Origin: Carposina sasakii
Lineage: Eukaryota; Arthropoda; Insecta; Lepidoptera; Carposinidae
Assembly: GCA_014607495.2 (NCBI GenBank)
Contig: CP053160.1
Location: 13,640,001 to 13,704,000, forward strand
DNA length: 64,000 bases
Direction of reading: 5' to 3'
A model generated the notes under the pieces. It did no database searches. It had not been told where the DNA came from and saw only the letters and a program-made list of their open reading frames with translations. Every line of letters starts with the position of its first letter. Positions within the stretch are counted from its first letter, which is position 1. A program made the translations under genes and the position numbers. This document shows positions 54,171-64,000 of this stretch, piece by piece.

Positions 54171-54705
54171 AGTGTTCTAATGTTTTCAAAAATGCTTCTT
54201 CGAAAATAAGATTTCTATCTTCAAAAAAAAAACGGAGTATAGCGCATTACTGGGAAAAAGACAGCCGAAGACTTTCTTTAATTTAAGTTTAGGTTTTGTC
54301 TATTGTCTTTTGACATAATATCATTGATAATATGATAATTGTGTCATATTATGTGGAAACTCGTAAAGTTGTAACTCACATTTTTGCCATAAAAGAATAA
54401 TTTAAAATTCTGCTTCCCAGGTATACGCATTGTACATCTTGCAATAAAAATAAACATAAAATATATGCAGAGCACAAAACTATTCTCGTTTTAAACTTTA
54501 AACAGTTACCTAGAAGGTGTACAAATATAAAAATGTGCTAGAAGTAATGAAATCGCAGCTCCGCGTGCTTCACTGCTTTAGCTTTACGACTTGACACGTA
54601 CTCGTAAATTATGTGACATTCGTTCAAGTAGTTCCAATAAAATTTCTATGGCCGCTTGAGTTGTAATGTCTTAGTTATTGGCGTTATTGTTCATTTATTT
54701 TTAAA

Positions 54706-54965
54706 GTACTAGCTGTTGCCCGCGACTTTGTCCGTATGGAACTACAGAATGTACTTCTTCGTTGTCCCAGCTACATGTATGCAAAATTTAAAGTAGATTG
54801 GTCGAGTAAACAAAGTGTGAATCGGTAACAAACAAACAAACTTACTTTAACACAAGTGGACTCCCGCGACTCTGTCCGCGTGGATTTCAGAAAAAAACAA
54901 AATGTCCTAATTATTATCCGAGATAAAAACATTTTCCCAGGATAAAAAGTAGCCTATATGTTAAG
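54706..54965 (-). mobile_element. Helitron-like non-autonomous element, copy 2
   Basis: Reverse-oriented: TACTAGCTGTTGCCCGCGAC at the left is the complement of the usual GTCGCGGGCAACAGCTAGTA end. CCGCGTGGATTTCAG and ATCCGAGATAAAAACATTTT match 49860-49955 in reverse. It seems to hold two tandem or nested ends. Confidence 0.6.
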
Positions 54966-55883
54966 TGGGACCTGTCACAATATATCTGTGTCATAATTGA
55001 TTGCATTACTATGGTACCGGTGGCAATTAAGGCCCACCTAAAAGAATATTGCTTTAAATCTGAGTATAATGCATATAGGATGTCAAAAACATATTTTTAA
55101 CATAGCTTGTACATGTTGCTGTAATAAAATTTGTGTAAAACAATTAAGAAAAGCATATTTTTAAATAAGAAAATACACTTTTTAAAAACCCTTCTCAGGG
55201 GCCTTATTATACTACGGTAGTATATAAAAACCCATATAAAAATTTGTTTTATTTTTACAGTAAGTCGTCCTAAATTTACCTGTAAATAAGTTAAAATAAA
55301 AGTAAATTGTTGTTTTTTACTTATTCAATAATTTTCCTTTATTTATTAAATGTGTGCCTCATTGCCCTCTTAACATTAATCGTAGACAATTTAGTTTCAA
55401 GGAACTAGTGGTCTTAATTAAGGTACTTAGTACAATCACAACATGTTCTGTAACTTTAAAAACTTAAATAATCACTTCTTTTTTTTATTAAACAAAACAA
55501 TATAATTACTTTTATATTATTTTTTAAGACTTAAAAATAAAAATCTTTCTCTGGCTAGGGAAAATCATATCCATTGTATTGTACAAGACATACTTAAGAT
55601 AATAAATACAGCGTTAATACTCAATTATTGAATTAAACGTAATATACTTATAGTTTCTTGGTATGAAAATTATAAAATTGCACAGTAGCCGGTCACTTCA
55701 TCAACGCATCGCACTGGCAAGATGGCGGCGCTAGCGACTGCGGACCAATACGGAAACATTCACACCGACATTCTGCACGTGTGTATAAACAGTAAAGTGT
55801 CATAAAAATGTTTTTCCGCGAAATTTGAAATGTGGGCTTTATTAACCCCTGGGCCTTATTTACCTCAGGTACCTTATATGTAA
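54966..55883. other. Non-coding stretch, nothing recognised
   Basis: AT-rich DNA. A short GC-richer patch at 55690-55760 (AAGATGGCGGCGCTAGCGAC) has no identified role. Confidence 0.4.
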
Positions 55884-56036
55884 CAATACATTAGTAATGT
55901 AGTACATTACTATACATTACACTAATAGAATCTAAGTGTCAAGGAATGGAATTGTGAGGCACCGAGAATTCTAATGGTGCATCGAAACTGTTAGTGTGAC
56001 ATTAGCACTCTATGTCTACATCTTATTCCTCTATGG
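55884..56036. mobile_element. MITE copy lacking the left arm
   Basis: ACATTAGCACTCTATGTCTA and CTTATTCCTCTATGG form the right arm seen at 23836-23880; the inner AAGGAATGGAATTGTGAGGC also matches. The left arm is missing. Confidence 0.7.
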
Positions 56037-56974
56037 TAAAACTAACAAAAAGGCCTTTAAATGTGCCTGACCAATTGGGCCATGTAGTTATTAGACGACA
56101 TAGTTAGTTACCCATTTTTAGGTTATTTCTAGCTTAGTAAATTACTCGTTGATTATCATATGAGTGAACATACTAACTTTTTTAAATGTAAAGTACTTTT
56201 AATGTATTTACAAGTACATTATCAAATAAAATATATTATTTTGTACACGCAAATATTATGTTTGTAGTGAAACGGTTCATGGGCTTGAATAACAACACTG
56301 AAAAATATTGAAAAACTTAAAAAATTGCAATAACCTGCCTTGTTAACAAGTATTTCAACAAAATATACTCGTAGGTAGCAAATAACAAAATTCCTATTTA
56401 GCCAAAATTTGCAAACATGTTTTTATGGTATTTGTAATATTTATAGTTAAAGCAGAATATTTTAATTAAAATAGTTTAAAGTTGTGCAATATCAAAGGAG
56501 TATTCCGTTAACAAAGAGCTTACATTTTTTAAATTTACGTGAATTACTTTCAATATTATCATTTTGCAACTCAATTCGTATCATTTTCAGTCTGACATCG
56601 GTTAAAATATCAATTTATGTAAATTCTTTGGAAAATTGATAATTTTCCCCATATTAAGCTGTGTATTGATTCTCAGTCATTTAGAACAAAGAATTTTAAA
56701 TGTATAGAAGAAAGATAAGAACAAAAGAAGATCTTCCATTTACTTTGCCATAAACCGTAAATTTGTAACTATCAATAGAATTGCAATTTGTGGTAAAATG
56801 TTCTTATTCAAACATAAGCTTTATTTGCTATTAACTGTTACACATGTAGGAACTATTGTTGAACATCACAAACTAGTTCTCGGCCCGGGGCAATGACACG
56901 TCCTGCAAAATGAAACCCCGCGCTAAACAATGGGAGCAGTCGATCGCAGCATCGCCTAGTTTACGAGTATATGT
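56037..56974. other. Non-coding stretch, nothing recognised
   Basis: AT-rich DNA with no supported feature. Confidence 0.45.
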
Positions 56975-57144
56975 TATATCGCGCGTCTATGTGCATTTAT
57001 GCAGAAAAACGCAGTCTATTTACTTAACTTTGGACCCAAATATCTTGGAAACCAGACACTTCCCAGTTATGCTTCCATTAAGAAAAATGGTCCGGATGAT
57101 GAGGAGTTTTCGGTAACGTTGATGACCAAAAAACACCTTGTATA
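56975..57144. mobile_element. TATACAGG(A/G)TG MITE, right-end fragment
   Basis: GCGCGTCTATGTGCATTTAT and AACGTTGATGACCAAAAAAC then CACCTTGTATA match the right half of 11980-12364. The left half is missing. The open frames across it are chance. Confidence 0.65.
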
Positions 57145-58079
57145 TTTGGTACGGTCTGTTAAGCATTGGTTCGGCTCTTTATGACCGTCAAGATGTAACT
57201 AATAATGACTATGATTGTGTAAACACGAAATCAATTCTTTATGTCAAAAAAAACATAAGGATTGAATGTTATAATGAACAATTTTTTTTCGGAGTAGCAG
57301 CTAATTGCATGCTAGTATGTCAGGTTCTGATTTCTAATCGCAACTACAATTATCATTGACTACTGCCATTCTTGGCATATCGTTCATAGATTCTAGGGTG
57401 GGGAAATCCCAATTGGAAACACTAATGTTGCAGGCCATAACGTTGTACTACACTAGTACCAATTCCTTGCTCCAGACTGTAACGCGTGCAGTACAATAGA
57501 ATAGAATCATACCGTCTAACAATGGAAACTGCCGATCGCTTCTTAAACATGGTATGTACGAGTATGTTCGTGGCCTTATCATAATTCACGTTCATCGCTA
57601 TTATTGATAATTCCATTCTAGCCTACTCTATCCGTAATCATTTAATTACTGTATTTGACATAAAATGTCTTCCAGAACATATTATAATTATGGTTATTGT
57701 AATTATCTAATGCTAGTAATTATATCACGACGTGACAAATGATCGTTTGTGTATTACCAGTCCATATTGCTAACTTTGGAAATTACAGCTACAGATTATA
57801 AAATTGTAGGCATAAACCCAAAATAATCTCTCAAACTAAAAGCATAACAAGGATTACCTATAATTACAAGCTCACAAATTTTAAGCCACGGTTTAAAAAT
57901 GCTAATATTCATTTCGATAAAAGCGCATTTATGCCATTTTTCGGACAGTCAGCCACGAAAGTCTGTAAACAAAACCTGAACAAAAGAGCAGAGTGAAACA
58001 GTTAAAAGTTAGGTACATTTTTGAAGATTTTCACAAGCTAATGCTATATTTTTTAAATAAGTTTTTAATAAATATTTTA
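57145..58079. other. Non-coding stretch, nothing recognised
   Basis: Short frames on both strands without recognisable domains. Confidence 0.45.
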
Positions 58080-58235
58080 ATAACTCCTGTGCTGATGTGG
58101 GGTTTCGTCAAAATACATCAGCTCTATCTCCTTCCGTGCATGTCGTAAGAGTCGACTAAGGAACTCGGGTGGCTAAATGTAGCTGTAGAATCTCATATAT
58201 GATCCTGCAGTTCTAGCCACCTACCTACCTAAATG
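58080..58235. repeat. Interspersed repeat (TCTCCTTCCGTGCATGTCGTAAG)
   Basis: Shares TCTCCTTCCGTGCAT and GATCCTG(C/T)(A/T)GTTCTAG with 15709-15780, and AGTCGACTAAGGAACTC with other lepidopteran RTE 3' tails. Confidence 0.5.
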
Positions 58236-58892
58236 TATGAATTAAATATTTAGACAATGATTTTTGAAGGAAACCATATTGCTTTAATACCTTTAATAAA
58301 TGGAATAAGGACAGGTGATGATGTTGATGACGGTGTTCGTTTGTCTATCAAAATAGATAAACGATCCATAATCAAAATCTAAATTGGTCTGAAAATAGAA
58401 ATATATGCGAGTAAATATAAAAATATCTAAAATCTTAACAAGTCTCACAGGAGAAATAGGTAGAAAAACGGACAGATCTCTAAATCACAAAAAATGCAGT
58501 TATTTTAAACAAGAAATACATACATAAGTACTACCATAAACATTTACCGTCCTTTGTAAATACAGTTCCGTATCAAACATAACTATATTTACTCGTTAAG
58601 CTTAAAACACGATGTAATGTATACTGTACTTTGAAAGTTTTCCTTGCTCTAGTTATAGTTTTGAGTTTACTTGTGGTATTAAAATAAAACTTTTAGTATT
58701 TATTATTAGTAAAGTAGTAGTATTCTTTTGATCTGTATTTCTACCCTATTTCTATTGTCCTTTTCTATGTTACTTCTGTCCGTGTATGTGTATTTTCAAA
58801 TAAAAATCTATTCTATTCTATTTATCTGTTTATTATTTGTAGGGCTAGTCAGTATTTTTTAAATATTTTTATTTATTAAAATGGCATTAATA

Positions 58893-59760
58893 TCCCTTGA
58901 TGGTGTGGCATTGCCAGTCTGTTCAAAAGTTAAGTACCTGGGCTATAAGGATATAAAGCATCGAATTAGTTCAGGATGGATGAAATAGCGACAGGTCATG
59001 GGAGTTACGTGCGATGCCCGGATGCCGTTGAAGCTAAAGGGTAAGGTGTACAAGACCGTAATTCGATCTGTCGTCTTGTATGGATCTGAATACATATAAT
59101 CACGCCTTTAACCCTTACGGGGTAGGCAGAGCACTAAGGGCCGATAGAACCACATGGTGCCACTTCTGACCAATTTTTAGGGTATAGTTGAGATGTACAA
59201 GTTCGGTTAGTAGTGACAGGTGGTCAGCCCATCGCCTACAAAACATGAAGACCCTCTTGTCCCTCTACTGGCTTGTAGAAGCCCGGGAAGAGAAGTAGCT
59301 GTAGTATTACACGTTATTTTTTCACTCCCAGAGCAGCATAGAAGACTAATGGATCTGAATGCTGGACCGTAAAGAAGAAGGATAAAAATCAACTGCATGT
59401 AAGCGAGATGAGAATGTTGAGATGGATGTGTGGAGTTACAAGAATAGATAAAATAAGAAATGAGTATATAAGAGGAAGTTTGAAAGTTGCGCTGATTACA
59501 GACAAGTTACGAAGTAATCGTCTGTCTCGGTACGGGCATGAAAAGCGACGGAATGAAAGGCATATTTTGCAGAGAGCGTTTTGCATGAGTGTGGATGGAT
59601 ATAAAGGAAGAGGTAGACCAAAGAAGTGTTGGGTGGACTGTGTGAGAGAGGATATCCGTGTACTGGGAGTGAGCAATGAGATGATGGATAATACGGAATG
59701 GAAGAAAAGAACATATTGCGCCGAGCCCAAATAAATGGGAACAGGGCAGGAAGACGATGA
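58893..59760 (+). mobile_element. RTE-like LINE fragment, interrupted by a younger repeat
   Basis: Left part (58893-59091) encodes LDGVALPVCSKVKYLGY and PLKLKGKVYKTVIRSVVLYGSE. Right part (59349-59760) resumes with CWTVKKKD-like sequence and the frame MRMLRWMCGVTRIDKIRNEY, then GRGRPKKCWVDCVREDIRV, ending WKKRTYCAEPK at 59734. This is the RT C-terminal region of an RTE-like element. The 257-bp insert splits it. One in-frame stop and a shift in the left part show decay. Its tail is followed by ATG-rich DNA (GATGATGATGATCC). Confidence 0.75.
59092..59348 (+). mobile_element. 257-bp dispersed repeat inserted in a LINE, with 12-bp target duplication
   Basis: Flanked by ATGGATCTGAAT at 59080-59091 and again at 59349-59360, the signature of target-primed or similar insertion. 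It starts ACATATAATCACGCCTTTAA and is the same family as 38250-38370 and (reversed) 16561-16846. It carries no coding sequence, so it is likely mobilised in trans. Confidence 0.85.
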
Positions 59761-60514
59761 TGATGATCCTTATATGAGTTCCTTAGTCGACTCTTACGAT
59801 GCATGGAAGACGATGCAGCTGATTTATTCGTGAAGTCACATATTCACAGAATATATAATAATAATTACCTACTGTACAAAATCTGTTTTAGCTAGAAATC
59901 GGTAGATTACTAGTAGGTACTACGGCCTTCCTCTTGAATTTATTCCGCCGGATTTTTATACCAATAGTATATGAGTACAATTTAAATTTTTGTAATAAGA
60001 TATAATTTGCAATTTAATAAATATAAAGAGATATTCTTAGATATTTCACCATAATCCCAAAGCCACACACACAAACACAGACACATACAACCTTTTACAT
60101 TGTATACTCGTATTATATATAGATCCAAAATAATTTTAGTAAATTATGGTGTATAAGAAAACGGTGTAATATTTCTGTACCTGTATTTATAAACCTGCTC
60201 CGAAACCTGTCATAATTTCCCTGCAATATTATTATGAGACTGTGGCCCAGCCATATCGGATTTTCATTTTCATTGCAACAGCATACTCATATTAACATAA
60301 TAATATGTGTGGGCCGATTAATGGATGAAATGATTCTCAAACGCATTATAAAATAAAAAATTCTCTAAATCATATAAACATAATATGTCTGTTTTCTCTA
60401 CCTATTTACTCTAAAAAACCGACAAACTAATGATCCAGTCAGATAAATATCAGTTACATATATAGGTAGAGCTATGATTTCCAAGCCATAGATATCCAAT
60501 GTATATGTATATGT

Positions 60515-60698
60515 ATCCAATGGCCTCAGCGGAAGATCAGCGCAATTTAAATATTGCATATGCTGAGCTGGGACCATTTTGCAACATTTGTATATTACTC
60601 TTTTAATACTTATAGTCTTAACTTGATTTTATTATTATGTGTACAACTACATAATGTTGCAAATAAAGAAATTTTGATTTGATTTGATTTGATTTGAT
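60515..60698 (+). mobile_element. LINE 3' end with (TGATT)n tail
   Basis: Ends with GTTGCAAATAAAGAAATTTT followed by about five TGATT units at 60673-60698. The preceding AGATCAGCGCAATTTAAATA and ATGCTGAGCTGGGACCATTT are words I recognise as a common lepidopteran LINE 3' UTR. The pentamer tail is typical of such LINEs. Confidence 0.55.
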
Positions 60699-61129
60699 TA
60701 TAAACATTTAAATAACTACATATATTACGAAGTGACTTGTGATAAGAATAATAAAATTGGCCAGTTTCCTTCAGCTATACATTTCCAAGAAACAATTGAC
60801 CATTCCGGAGCACCTAAAGACACTTTAAATAACGTGACAAATAATTACCTTAATGACACTATAGAAATAGGAATTCCATGTAACAACCAGCAGAGTTACT
60901 GTCCGATATTAATTGCACAAACACTACTACAACGTCACTATCTATACGAGCTATAGTAAAACACACATCAGAATTCTAGTCCACAGTAAAAGTCATTCTA
61001 AAAAGGGAAAAATTAATGAAATAACCGTCTATTTCGCAGACAAAGGCTGCCTCTTAGCATACTGTCTCGTTTTCAAGTGGATGACACAAGCTTTTATTCA
61101 CATGTTTCGAAAAATAACAAAACACGATA

Positions 61130-61480
61130 CGCCGCGCCGGGCCTATTGTCCGATGTAGCACAATCTACTACGAATCGTAGCAGCGTCGTAGCGCCTCTAC
61201 GACTGCCTGCCAACTGACGGGCTACGGCCCGGGTGGATACACACACGTTTACATGCCGAGCTCGTGATTCCCGTACTTACACAGACCCGCACCCACACAA
61301 GCGCCAGTTTTACATCCACCCCGCGGGTGCAAGTGGGAGAGTAACATTTTTGGGCATGTAAAGTGCGCTAATGGCGTCTCACTCACACATACACCGCCGA
61401 CGCTCAAGTCCGCTCATGCCCATACACATAGAAGCGATTTAAACTTGTAATCCTTAACGATGATTTGAATTTAAGGGATT
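61130..61480. promoter_or_regulatory. CpG-rich island, candidate promoter region
   Basis: A compact stretch rich in G+C and CpG (CGCCGCGCCGGGCC, CTACGGCCCGGGTGG, CACCCCGCGGGTGC) in AT-rich DNA. A strong minus-strand donor, GTCTGT/GTAAGTACG, lies at 61281/61280, which could end an untranslated first exon of the minus-strand gene. On the plus strand a TATATAAA lies at 61545-61552, followed by GC-richer DNA. Direction and gene are undecided, and a decayed GC-rich repeat is also possible. Confidence 0.3.
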
Positions 61481-62241
61481 TTGTTTATCTTGAGGTAGGA
61501 AGTTTGAGTACAACGGGCCTACTAATAGAAAAAGGCGGGATTAGTATATAAATGGATCGATCAGCCGTTGCTTTACTCGGCGTCTGGCATTGGGGTCAGA
61601 GTTTTTTTTTTTTTATTTAAATTTTATAGGAAATTTTAACAACATTTATAAAATCAAAATTATGGAAACTATATAAATAAACTAGAAGATCTAGATGAAT
61701 ATATTATTAAGACTGAATATTATTCAGCTTTCTTTATTACTTTATATTATAATTTTTTTAAGTAGTCCTTCACAAAATAATTAAAATCTGTTAATCAAAT
61801 TACAACACATCACGTCTTTTCACGTCAAAATGCAAAGAAAAAAGCCCACAGCGTTTCTTAAACAGGCTTACAAAGTCCAAACTTAATTAAAACTGTCCTT
61901 CTACTTGACGTGAACATCGTAAGATAAGACTCCGTCGAGTTTAATAATTCAATGCTATTAACAAGCAAGTAAACAGGAGGGCAACTTGCTAAATATTTGG
62001 TTTGCTCATCGCGTTCCTTTTCCTATCTCGGCTATTCACGTCTCGGTCGTGTTTTATGCGCCTATCTTCTAAATCACACGGTCTGGATGTTGCTTAGATT
62101 GTTATGTCAGAAAAGCAGCGGTAGGCTCATTCCTTGCCACGTAAAATGTGGGTGTGTAATTTGCACAGTGCTCTCCAACTTTTTCTTACTTTTCCTTAAT
62201 CTGAACGAAATAAGTAAGTAAAGCAGTAATAGTAAAGTAAA
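61481..62241. other. Non-coding stretch with poly(T) run
   Basis: Contains a TATA-like TATATAAA at 61545-61552 and a T run at about 61598-61612. A 74-codon frame at 61997-62221 shows no domain. Confidence 0.4.
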
Positions 62242-62305
62242 GATGATCCCACATCATATACATATATAGGCTAATATGTATATATGTATATGGTGTGGGA
62301 TCATC
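62242..62305. repeat. 64-bp near-perfect hairpin
   Basis: GATGATCCCACATCATATAC on the left pairs with GTATATGGTGTGGGATCATC on the right with one mismatch; arms about 26 bp, loop about 12 bp. No further element boundary is visible. Confidence 0.8.
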
Positions 62306-62350
62306 TTCCATCGTTAACTAAGCGAGAAAGTTTATTTCATTGCCTCATTA

Positions 62351-62875
62351 AGGGTCGATTTCCCAAACTTCAGATAGCCTATCAGAAGAATAAAGTTAAT
62401 GCTGTCCATATTATGATCAATGATGAAGTCCTTAAAGACAGCGAGCGATGTAGAGAGCTATGCTTGGGATCTCTCTGCGTGATCGAATAATAAATGAGGA
62501 CACGCAGACGTACAAAGATCACCGATATAGCTCAACGGGCAAGCAAGCTGAAGTGGCAATGGGCAGGGCACATAGCTCGAAGAACTGTTGGCCGATGGAG
62601 TCGGAAAGTTCTAGATACGTGGATACCACGTATCGGCAAACGCAGCGTGGGAAGGCCACCCGCGAGGTGGACGGACGACCTGGCCAAGGTCGCGGGCGTC
62701 GGTTGGATGCAGGCTGCTTCCGACCGGTCGGAGTGGAGGTTGTTGGGGGAGGCCTATGTCCAACAGTAGACTTCTCAGGGCTGTAAATGATGATGATTAT
62801 GATCAAATTTTCGATATAGACAGCATCAACTTTATTCTTCTGATAGGCTATGTGACGTTTGGAAAAATCTGCCCT
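62351..62875. mobile_element. AGGGTCGATTTCCC MITE split by an RTE insertion
   Basis: Left arm 62351-62406 and right arm 62819-62875 are inverted over about 56 bp (CAGATAGCCTATCAGAAGAA and TTCTTCTGATAGGCTATGTG). Same family as the intact 158-bp copy at 14593-14750. The 375-bp RTE copy at 62421-62795 lies inside. Confidence 0.8.
62421..62795 (+). mobile_element. 5'-truncated RTE retrotransposon with 11-bp target duplication
   Basis: Flanked by ATTATGATCAA at 62410-62420 and 62796-62806. It encodes MLGISLRDRIINED, then after a frameshift near 62505 KITDIAQRASKLKWQWAGHI, RSVGRPPARWTDDLAKVAG and ends WRLLGEAYVQQ at the stop (62769). That C-terminus and the ATGATGATGATT tail are RTE hallmarks. Only the last about 100 codons remain. 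Confidence 0.85.
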
Positions 62876-63231
62876 AAACCAGCTAAATATTTTCTCGTAT
62901 TTATAAAAACTTCAAGTATCATCCATACCTAGAGTCCAGCATAGATGGTATTTCTGTCCACTTTTAGCTCTACACTCGTGGTCAGTTGGTGCAATGCAAA
63001 TAATGCTTTTCAGTCTGTTATCCATTCATATTACATATTCGTACCAAGAAAACAGTAATCAGATCTCTCTATAATATGTAGGAAAAATTGTGCATAAAAA
63101 AGAAAATTAGAAGTGCATGTTGAGTACTTGCATTAAATAATAGGGTCGCCAAATAGCAGGGCCGCTAGCATACATAATACAACATACATACATAAAAATC
63201 ACGCCTCTTTTCCGGAGGGGTAGTCAGAGTT
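62876..63231. other. Non-coding stretch with a repeat head at its end
   Basis: 63196-63231 carries AAATCACGCCTCTTTTCCGG, the head of another lepidopteran repeat, joined directly to the LINE tail at 63232. The rest is unrecognised. Confidence 0.4.
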
Positions 63232-63432
63232 CACGGATCATTCATAGTGCGAACGGCCAAACTGTGGAACTCCCTGCCTGAATCCCTGTTCCCCATGAAC
63301 TATAATCTTGCGGTCTTCAAATCGAGAGTGAACCGCTTTCTTTTAGCCAAACGCGCTTCATCTTAGACTGTAACGGTGCTTACCGTCAAGTGACTTACGG
63401 TCAAGCGTAAGCTTATTTAATAAAAAAAAAAG
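63232..63432 (+). mobile_element. LINE 3' end (CR1/Jockey-like), 5' truncated
   Basis: Encodes VRTAKLWNSLPESLFPMNYN and LAVFKSRVNRFLLAKRASS then a stop, followed by the 3' end GTAAGCTTATTTAATAAAAA. It is the full version of the tail that is fused, after a deletion, in 27330-27786. Confidence 0.75.
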
Positions 63433-64000
63433 AATCTCCATTTGTTTCGATCCTGACTCACTTCTACGTATAGGTATATCATTAATAATCTATCGGTAGG
63501 GAGCACTGACAATGATATTAGGGCCGATCTTTTAAATAATCAGATAGCCTATCTAAACAAGTTTTAAAATAAGCGTACTGGTTGAGCCGAAAGCCATTTA
63601 TTTGCACCCTCTTTTAAATTTAAGATTTTGTAAAAGAGATCAAAGATCGAAGTCGTGTCCTGAATTTCAGAAGCTCCTATACTTCTCATCTTAGTGAACA
63701 AAGCCAACAAAAAGCATATCAGCAAACGATGTTTTAATGAAAATGTCACAGTAAACGCCATTTGACGAGCCCGAAGCTCGAAACGCTTCATATCTCTCAT
63801 CTCCGCCCTCAGATGAATTCTCCGCCGAACGCCGCAAATTGTAAACAAACAGCCAAGTTCCAAAACATTATGTAAAATAAGACTCAACGGGTGATTGAAA
63901 GGAAAATTTGTTTAAACTCTACTTCTACGGCACAGAATTTAGTCACCTCCCTCACAACTTGAGCAGATACACTGTATTGTGAGGAGTTTCCGAGAAAATT
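63433..64000. other. Window end, partial MITE arm, otherwise unrecognised
   Basis: 63521-63560 holds an arm of the AGGG MITE family (AGGGCCGATC, CAGATAGCCTATCT). A 107-codon minus-strand frame (63887-63564) has no recognisable domain; its GC-richer part around 63770-63840 could be host sequence but is not supported. Confidence 0.4.

Overview
This window looks like nuclear DNA from a moth or butterfly (Lepidoptera). It is strongly AT-rich, has one gene with short conserved exons in long introns, and is packed with repeats typical of lepidopteran genomes. These include RTE-type retrotransposon tails ending in an AYVQQ C-terminus with ATG-rich 3' ends, a tRNA-derived SINE, a Helitron coding fragment, and many palindromic MITEs. 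I see no bacterial, viral or organellar genes. The species cannot be named from this sequence.

The left 36 kb holds one gene on the minus strand. I located eleven coding exons: 35852-35531, 30022-29886, 25155-24919, 22181-22075, 20292-20073, 18589-18440, 17023-16877, 13207-13046, 3698-3484, 3292-2372 and 2107-1555. All introns follow GT-AG and every splice phase agrees. The joined frame is 1056 codons plus a stop. The product has a signal peptide, an LDLa module, five CUB or CUB-like domains, a second LDLa next to the membrane, one transmembrane helix and a tyrosine-rich tail of about 121 residues. Five CUBs, one juxtamembrane LDLa and a transmembrane helix match the published layout of C. 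elegans LEV-10, which clusters acetylcholine receptors; a similar role here is inference. CUB1 lacks its middle, so at least one in-frame exon between 29886 and 25155 was not found. The stop codon is UGA followed by C. In-frame readthrough would add ten residues ending in ETTV, a class I PDZ ligand, before a UAG and a good splice donor.

The introns carry most of the transposon debris: a LINE fragment with two flanking 130-bp MITE copies (6.1-8.3 kb), a MITE family with ACAGG(A/G)TG ends (9.4, 12.0 and 17.3 kb), a SINE (15.3 kb), a 188-bp MITE next to a tRNA-like unit (23.7-24.1 kb), an internally deleted LINE (27.3 kb) and a Helitron fragment (28.2 kb). The 5' end of exon 6 has a degenerate duplicate 0.6 kb upstream.

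From 36 to 64 kb I find no convincing protein-coding gene. The region holds MITEs, LINE 3' ends and two clean nested insertions: a 257-bp repeat in a LINE at 59.1 kb with a 12-bp target duplication, and an RTE in a MITE at 62.4 kb with an 11-bp duplication. A CpG-rich island at about 61.13-61.48 kb stands out from the AT-rich background and could be a promoter, possibly of the minus-strand gene, whose 5' UTR continues upstream of an acceptor at 35889/35890.
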